From Mauremys mutica (lineage: Eukaryota; Chordata; Testudines; Geoemydidae): a DNA stretch of 64,000 nucleotides. The notes under the pieces were generated by a model that ran no database searches, was not told the origin of the DNA, and saw nothing but the letters and a program-made list of their open reading frames with translations. Below, piece after piece: positions 58,470-64,000 of the stretch. Where the stretch lies: the NCBI RefSeq assembly GCF_020497125.1, contig NW_025422886.1:20587-84586 (forward strand), read 5' to 3'. The stretch's first letter is position 1, and each line of letters opens with the position of its first letter. Made by a program: the position numbers and the translations under genes.

Positions 58470-59545
58470 TATTAGATACTATGTGTGTGTGACTTTACAC
58501 TTTGTACTATTGAATTTAATGCCACTTCTGTGATTCCAATCTTCAAGGGCATCCAGATCTTCCTGTATAATATTCGGATTCTCCTCTACATTGCCAGTGC
58601 CTCCCAACTTTGTAACATCAGCAAATTTCATTAGCTCATTCCTAGTTTTTGTGCTAAGGTAATTAATAAAAATATTGAATAAGACTGGTCCCAAGACTGA
58701 TGCTTCAGGAACTCCACTAGTAACCTCCCTCCATTCTGATAGTTCACCTTTCAGCACAACCCATGGCCTTCTCCCCTTTAGCCATTTCCTTCTCCACTTT
58801 ATAATTATTGTACTAACCCCCTTCTTCTCTAATTTAATTAATAATTTTCCATGCGTTACCGTGTCAAATGCTTTATTGAAGTCCAAGTATATTAGGACTA
58901 CTGCATTTCCCATATCTAAAAATTCAGTTATTTTCTCAAAGAAGGAAATCGGGTTAATCTGGCATCATCTACTTTTGGAAACCCTATGTTGCGTTACATC
59001 CCCTTTTCCATTTACCTCCATGAATTCAATCACTTTTTCCTTCACAACTTGTTCCAAAATCTCGCATACTACTGAGGTTAGACTAACAGCTCTGTAATTG
59101 CCCAGGTCAGGTTTTTTTCCCTTTCTTAAATATAGGTCATTAGCTATTCTACAGTCATATGGAACTACCCCCAAATAGACAGATTGATTAAAAATCCTTG
59201 CTACTGCACCAGCACTCTTATGTGGCAGTTCTTTCAGTATTCTGGGGTGGGAATTATCTGATTCCTCCTTTCCTCCAATTTGAGCACATTACATTCTTTG
59301 AGTTTTTCTTCCACCTCAGATGTGGTAATTTCCATTTCCTTGCATGTATTTCCATCAGCTGTCCTGCCTTCATGCCTATGTTCCATATTAGCATCCTTAT
59401 TGAAAACTGAGGCAATATATTCATTTAACTTTTGGGCCATACTTAGATTATCTTAAATCTCCCCCTGCCCCCATCCACACTGTGTAGTAGCCAAACCTCA
59501 TCCTTCCTTATTCTTTTTATTTTCCTTAATCTCTTTTTTTTTGGA
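58470..59545 (-). mobile_element. L3/CR1-like LINE, RT part (same copy as 55,803-57,054)
   Basis: The minus-strand frame 58,913-58,479 has motif A (YLDFNKAFDTVTH), motif B ([18 protein letters not shown]) and a catalytic box reading FADVTK where FADDTK is expected. Further upstream, LGNYRAVSLTSVVCEILEQV lies in frame 59,174-58,965. The break point matches the left part in content, so the LTR split one element. Confidence 0.8.
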
Positions 59546-59559
59546 TAGATTATTCTGTC

Positions 59560-60280
59560 TTTTTCTTTTCCCTCCCGCAAACTAAGGATTTGAGACTAAG
59601 GCACAATTATCTTTTAAAATGTACATTTTTACTTTTGCAAACTTTTTTTAATGAGAGACTAAGTTGATAACTACAGAGAATATTATATACATGTTTCTTC
59701 AATTTCTGTGTAGGAAGCTCCTTAACAAGTTTAACATTTATCTTACACTATACTTACGAGATACGACAGAATTAAAAAAAAGTATGTTAAAAACAGTGTC
59801 GGATTACATACAAGATGTTCTGCCAGATATTAAGAAGACAGCACCAGAAGGTATTGCATTTAAAGCGACAATGACACGTCACGGAAAAATGTGAAAAGCA
59901 TTCTTTTTAGAAATATCTCTGCCTGTTTATCAGGCAATTGCTACCACGTTTGTTTTTTCTGGTTTCCTCACTTTTCAGTCTCTGGGTACAGCTGCATTTT
60001 TAAAATAGAATCTTTGTTTTTCAGCTGTTGGGGACTGGACAAGTGCAATAAGAGCATAATATTTTGTGCCAATTAATTTCTACTGCAATTATATTGATTT
60101 TTGGTGGAGTTAAACCAGGAATGACTTTGGTTCCTTGTTTCCATGTAAAAACCCTGCTAAAAAAAATCAAGGAAAATGCACTTCTACTGTTGTCTCCACT
60201 GTGGAGCTGCACTGGTGGTGAATTAAGGGCTTGATTTCAACAGTGTAACAAGGCCATAGAGGGCTATGGGAGAGGAAGGT
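59560..60280. other. No gene established; one weak exon candidate
   Basis: AT-rich. Holds the possible exon at 59,715-59,894 described separately. Confidence 0.4.
59715..59894 (+). CDS. Speculative terminal exon
   Basis: A pyrimidine-rich tract followed by TAG (near 59,714) resembles a splice acceptor. The frame after it runs about 59 codons to TGA at 59,892-59,894 and reads like ordinary protein (for example KKSMLKTVSDYIQDVLPDIK and GIAFKATMTRHGKM). I do not recognise it and no neighbouring exon is visible; it could be a chance frame or a piece of a processed pseudogene. Confidence 0.22.
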   Translation, partial: KLLNKFNIYLTLYLRDTTELKKSMLKTVSDYIQDVLPDIKKTAPEGIAFKATMTRHGKM

Positions 60281-60283
60281 TGG

Positions 60284-60430
60284 TTTTGTGTTTAGATCAC
60301 TAGATTGGAACTCAAGACTTGGATTCAGTTCTCAGGTCTGTTACAGGCTTCTTGTGTGACAACACTTTCTCAGTTTTCTGTCTGTAAAATGGGGATAATA
60401 ATATTTCGCTTGTCTTGTCTATTTAGACTG
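60284..60430 (+). repeat. MIR-like SINE relic
   Basis: GTTTAGATCACTAGATTGGA and the tail CTGTCTGTAAAATGGGGATA match the MIR layout. Confidence 0.7.
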
Positions 60431-60479
60431 CAAGCTTCATGAGACAGGAACTAAAGCCACATGAATAACTAATTTTGGG

Positions 60480-60780
60480 GTTCACTGGACATTCTGAAGA
60501 AGTCAAAAAATGTTTTGGGTCAAATGAAATGTTTTGTTAGATTCAAAACAAAACATTTTCTTTTGAGCATTTTTTAACTTTTTAATTAAAAAAAAAGGAA
60601 ATTTCAAAACCAAAAAGTTTGTTTTGAATCAAAAAATCAAAACATTTACACTTTTTTCAGAATTATTTGTGCTTTTTTAAAAGTGAACAATTCAGCACAA
60701 ATTAGTGAAATGTTTTGATATCACGAATCTTCATTTTTCACCGAAAAAAGTTTCTGTTGAAAAATTTTGCCCAGCCATCA
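60480..60780. repeat. Partial mariner-like MITE
   Basis: AT-rich with many AAACATTTT phrases, and an end AAAATTTTGCCCAGCC like the termini of the element at 37,431. The following 60,781-62,320 has no recognised feature. Confidence 0.4.
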
Positions 60781-62511
60781 GAAGGACTGTTTTTACTATG
60801 TGTTTGTGCAGTGCCTAGGAGAATGGATCCCCATCTCAGTTGGCTAAGTTGATAAGCAAACTAATTTGGACAAAAAAATAAGAGCTGTGTTAGACCTCAG
60901 CTGAAATCTCAACTTGAACCCAAACCTTTTGATAGGTTTGAACAAGCACCTTCCTTCCCCTCCTCAGTAGGCTTCATTGGCTGAAATCCATCTCAGAGTT
61001 TCAGTAGGTCTGACAGTCTCTACCACTGTTACCTTTAAAACCATGTGAGTTCCAAGGATCACTGCAAGCAAGGGGGAAAGGATGATATATTTTGAGGCAT
61101 CTCTGACATCTATCCCTTGAGAATGCAAGATTTGAGAAGACCAGCTTTTCAGAGCTCAGCAGAGATGGTGCCACACTTGATAATAGACTAACACAGTGTT
61201 TTATGGGCATGGGGGGAGGCTGGTTGGATGTCAGGAGACAGTGGGGCTTCAGGTGCCTGTTGAAATCAGGGAAAAATTGGGGTTCTAGGACCTGTTGAAG
61301 ATGAGAAGAAGGCATTGTGGGCAGGCATCGAGTGCCTTTTGAAGTTTGATAGATGGAACTGAACTTGGGAAGTCCTTATGGATAGGGCCTATATGGGGTC
61401 AGATTGTGGAAGCTAGGTCTGTGGACCTGTTGGGATAATACTTCTTGGAGGATCAGAAGGAGGCCTGCTGGGGCAGGGCTCAAGAGACAGGGAAATTACT
61501 GGGGAACACAATGGTAGGGGAAGGATACAAAGAACTGGTTGGTAGGAGAAAAGGACACAGGAAATGTCACAAGATATTAGCATCTGAATTTTTGCATCTT
61601 TATCCAAACCAAACAAATGGCTCAGCTTTTCATGTTCATCTTCCACTAATGTTTACACAATGAAATGAGATTGCTGAAGCAAATCATCACAGGCTGAGAA
61701 AACTGAGTTTCCATGAGCAACAATGAAGGCTAATTCTGGCAGGCTATGGCATTTGGAAACACAAGCCTGACTTCTGGTAGTAATAAACATTCACTGTTAT
61801 GTTTAGCAAGTAGTCATGGCCAGTGGTTAAAGCAGACTGAAATAGGAGGGAGAGCTCCTCCAGCCAGGGGGCCTGTCATCACAGATCTTGATGTTATATA
61901 GGGATGTGGCATTACATCCTCTTCTAATGATATGATGTATAAAGACGACAATGTAGACAAGACAAAACTGTATCTGAAAGGGTCCAGGTCCTTAAGAGGG
62001 TCCGCAGTCAGCCAAATGAAAAGTACATGTGTGTGTGTGTAACTGTGTAGGGGTACAGTTTTCCTGCACTCCAACCCTCCTGTTATTTTTTAACTTGACC
62101 AAGGTGGAGAATCTCTGCTGATGTAAAATCAAATAATAATGGGAGGTTCTTCCCCCAGAAAATTTGGAAATAAATACTCAGTGAAATTGCCTGCATTTCA
62201 AAAGCCTTTAAGACATTTTAGAAGAGATACTTTGCATAAAATCACATCGATTAGGCATTTTTTATCTGTTTCTGTCTCCCCTCAGCCCTTATCACCCCCA
62301 CCCTTGTGGGAAGACAGCTGGAATTTCCTTCTTCCTCTACTCCTTGGAGCTGGCAGGGGAATTGTGGGGGGTATAAACCCCACCCTGGCACTAAAAGGGG
62401 TTTTGGAGTTAGAGAGCTCAATTAAGGCACCTGGTGGCTCCTGGAGGATGAGTCAGGCCAAACTGTAGAGAAAGCCCAGCTGGGGAAGTAGATGGGTGGT
62501 GAGCATCAAGG

Positions 62512-63078
62512 TGTTGCCGGCACAAGGCCTGAGGCTACAGCAACAGTGATTCGTTGCCCGGAGTGCCTCGCTCCAATTAGACACACCAGGGTGGAGAAGC
62601 AAAAAAAGTTTATTTGAGATCTCAAAGCGCAGGATGCTTGGAGGAACACACCTCAGATCAAGCACACCCCAGACAAACAGCTCTCTGTCTTTATACATGA
62701 TCTTAGCTAAGCATGTCTATTACCCCCAATGCCCAGCTCCCCCCTCCTCCCCCTCTTCTCCCTCCTTTTCAGTTCCCATACAGCAAATACATTATGAAGC
62801 AGCAATTACTCTAAACAGGTTAGATCATACTTGGCAAAAAACATATTATCTCGTTAGTAACTTTTCTTGACCGGTCATTCTGTTTCACTCCCTTTAGCCA
62901 GGTGCAAGCAGGCTGTATAATTGCCTCCTGGTACTGATAACTAGTTGCCACACATTCCATTCTTTCCATCTAGCCTGTGGAGTTAATTAAAGTCTAAACA
63001 TGGACGCGGTTCGGACAAGCAGAGGCCTAATACAGGGAGCCTTCATTGGCACTGTCATTTTCCACCCCTCTGTCAACA
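62512..63078 (-). repeat. Retroviral-type solo LTR
   Basis: Ends TGTTGCCGGC and CTGTCAACA. On the minus strand an AATAAA (about 62,613-62,608) precedes a short U5-like part, which gives the orientation. Flanks CAAGG and CTGGG match only at 3 of 5. No internal retroviral genes. Confidence 0.65.
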
Positions 63079-63140
63079 CTGGGTCATGCCTGGTGCCACC
63101 AACAAAGGGAGGAAGCCCAGATGAGAAGGAGGCTATAGAG

Positions 63141-63888
63141 CAGGGGTGAGCAAACTACGGCCCGCATGCCAGATCTGGCCCATCAGGGCTTTGGATCTGG
63201 CCAGCAGGCTTGCCACCCCTGTGGTGCCATAGACCCCGCGCCATGCCTGGAAGTGGCCGGCACCATGTCCCCATGGCTCTGGAATGGGGAGGAGAGGGCT
63301 CTGTGTGCTGCCCTCGAATGCAGGCACCACCCCACACAGCTCCCATTGGCTGGGAATGGGGAACCGTGGCCAATGAGAGCTTCAGGGGAGGTACCCACAG
63401 GAGAGGGCGGTGCATGGAGCCCTCTGCCCTTCCTCCCCTAGGGGCTGCAGGGATGTGGTGCCGGCCACTTCCGGGAGCGGCACAGGGACAGGGCAAGCAC
63501 AGAGCCTGGCCTGGCCCTGGTGTGCGCTGCTACAACCCTGGAGCTGCTCCAGGTAAGCGGCGCCAGGCTGGAGCCTGCACCCCGAGCTCCTCCTGCACCC
63601 CATGCCCCAACCCCCTGCCCTGAGCCCCCTGCTGCACCTCGCACACCTCCTGTGCCCCAACACCCTGCCCCGAGCTCCCTGCTGCACCCCACACCCATCC
63701 TGCACCCCAACCCCCTTCCCTGAGCCCCCTCATGCACCCTGCACCCCTCCTCCACCCCAACCCCTTGCCTTGAGCTACTTCCTGCACACCGCATCCCCTC
63801 CCGCACCCCAACCCTCTGCCCCAGCCCTACATTCATGGCCCTGCATGCACTTTCCCCACCCAGATGTGGCCGAGTTTGCCCACCCCTG
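63141..63888. mobile_element. GC-rich hAT-type MITE
   Basis: 748 bp with terminal repeats CAGGGGTGAGCAAAC and GTTTGCCCACCCCTG. Exact 8-bp duplication CTATAGAG at 63,133-63,140 and 63,889-63,896. It carries the CCCATTGGCTGG...GGCCAATGAGAG module near 63,341-63,391 and CCTGCACCCC-type tandem units at 63,570-63,830. Confidence 0.9.
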
Positions 63889-64000
63889 CTATAGAGAGAG
63901 GAACTCTGCAGTGCCTCTGGTTGCTAGAGAGTGGAGGAAAGGCCTAGAGTGAGCAGATAGATGCACAACCCAGGGAGGGGCTCTGAAAAAGGGCCTGAAG

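Larger units (their letters stand above)
62330..64000 (+). repeat. LTR-like sequence split by two insertions, runs off right edge
   Basis: Purine-rich blocks at 62,330-62,511, 63,079-63,140 and 63,889-64,000 read like one LTR of gypsy type (for example AAGGCACCTGGTGGCTCCTG, GGAAGCCCAGATGAGAAGGA, TGCCTCTGGTTGCTAGAGAG). Inference from composition and memory. Confidence 0.4.

Noticed and set aside
1..64000. CRISPR array, bacterial operon or phage
   Set aside because: No regularly spaced short direct repeats, no ribosome-binding-site-led gene clusters, and repeat content is vertebrate throughout.

Overview
The window looks like vertebrate intergenic or intronic DNA, most probably from a turtle. 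It has multi-copy CR1 LINEs, tRNA-derived SINEs with CR1-like tails, many solo LTRs, hAT- and Harbinger-class MITEs and MIR-like relics, and no bacterial gene organisation. The turtle assignment is inference from remembered repeat families; a crocodilian is less likely but not excluded. I see no convincing host gene, only one weak exon candidate near 59.7 kb. Every solid coding sequence belongs to a mobile element.

Layout. 1-1.4 kb: 5'-truncated CR1 on the minus strand whose frame stays open for about 460 codons and runs off the left edge. 3.05-3.94 kb: a cysteine-rich 296-aa reading frame of an unnamed family, cut off by an LTR. 3.94-10.89 kb: LTR-flanked Ty3/gypsy element of the Gmr1 type (SCAN-like Gag, integrase upstream of reverse transcriptase, tRNA-Leu primer site) with nearly identical LTRs but several frameshifts. 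11-30 kb: solo LTRs at 10,984-12,149, about 13,905-15,030, 24,206-24,731 and 26,755-27,796, two CR1 remnants, SINEs and a GC-rich hAT MITE. 30.8-33.7 kb: a decayed second SCAN-Gag gypsy element whose LTR carries a hAT MITE. 34.5-38.4 kb: LTR remnant, hAT and mariner-like MITEs, and a SINE inverted dimer. 38.5-43.2 kb: an apparently intact two-gene PIF/Harbinger transposon. 45-49 kb: palindromes, an 888-bp inverted LTR dimer with its own 5-bp target duplication, and GC-rich tandem DNA. 51-52 kb: Penelope-like remnant. 53-55.5 kb: two MITEs. 55.8-59.5 kb: one L3/CR1-like LINE split by a 1.4-kb solo LTR. 62.3-64 kb: an LTR-like sequence invaded by a second LTR and a hAT MITE.

Functional units. 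The Harbinger element pairs a DDE transposase (plus strand) with a spliced Myb/SANT-like DNA-binding protein (minus strand), convergent, between subterminal clusters of a TCGA-core motif. Both frames look complete. The Gmr1-like element keeps an intact RT-RNase H frame and an intact integrase core, but Gag, protease and the integrase N-terminus are frameshifted.

Many insertions show clean target-site duplications (8 bp for hAT MITEs, 4-5 bp for LTRs, 11-12 bp for SINE-like units), so nesting order can be read directly. All boundaries were found by eye; family names rest on motifs and memory, not on searches.
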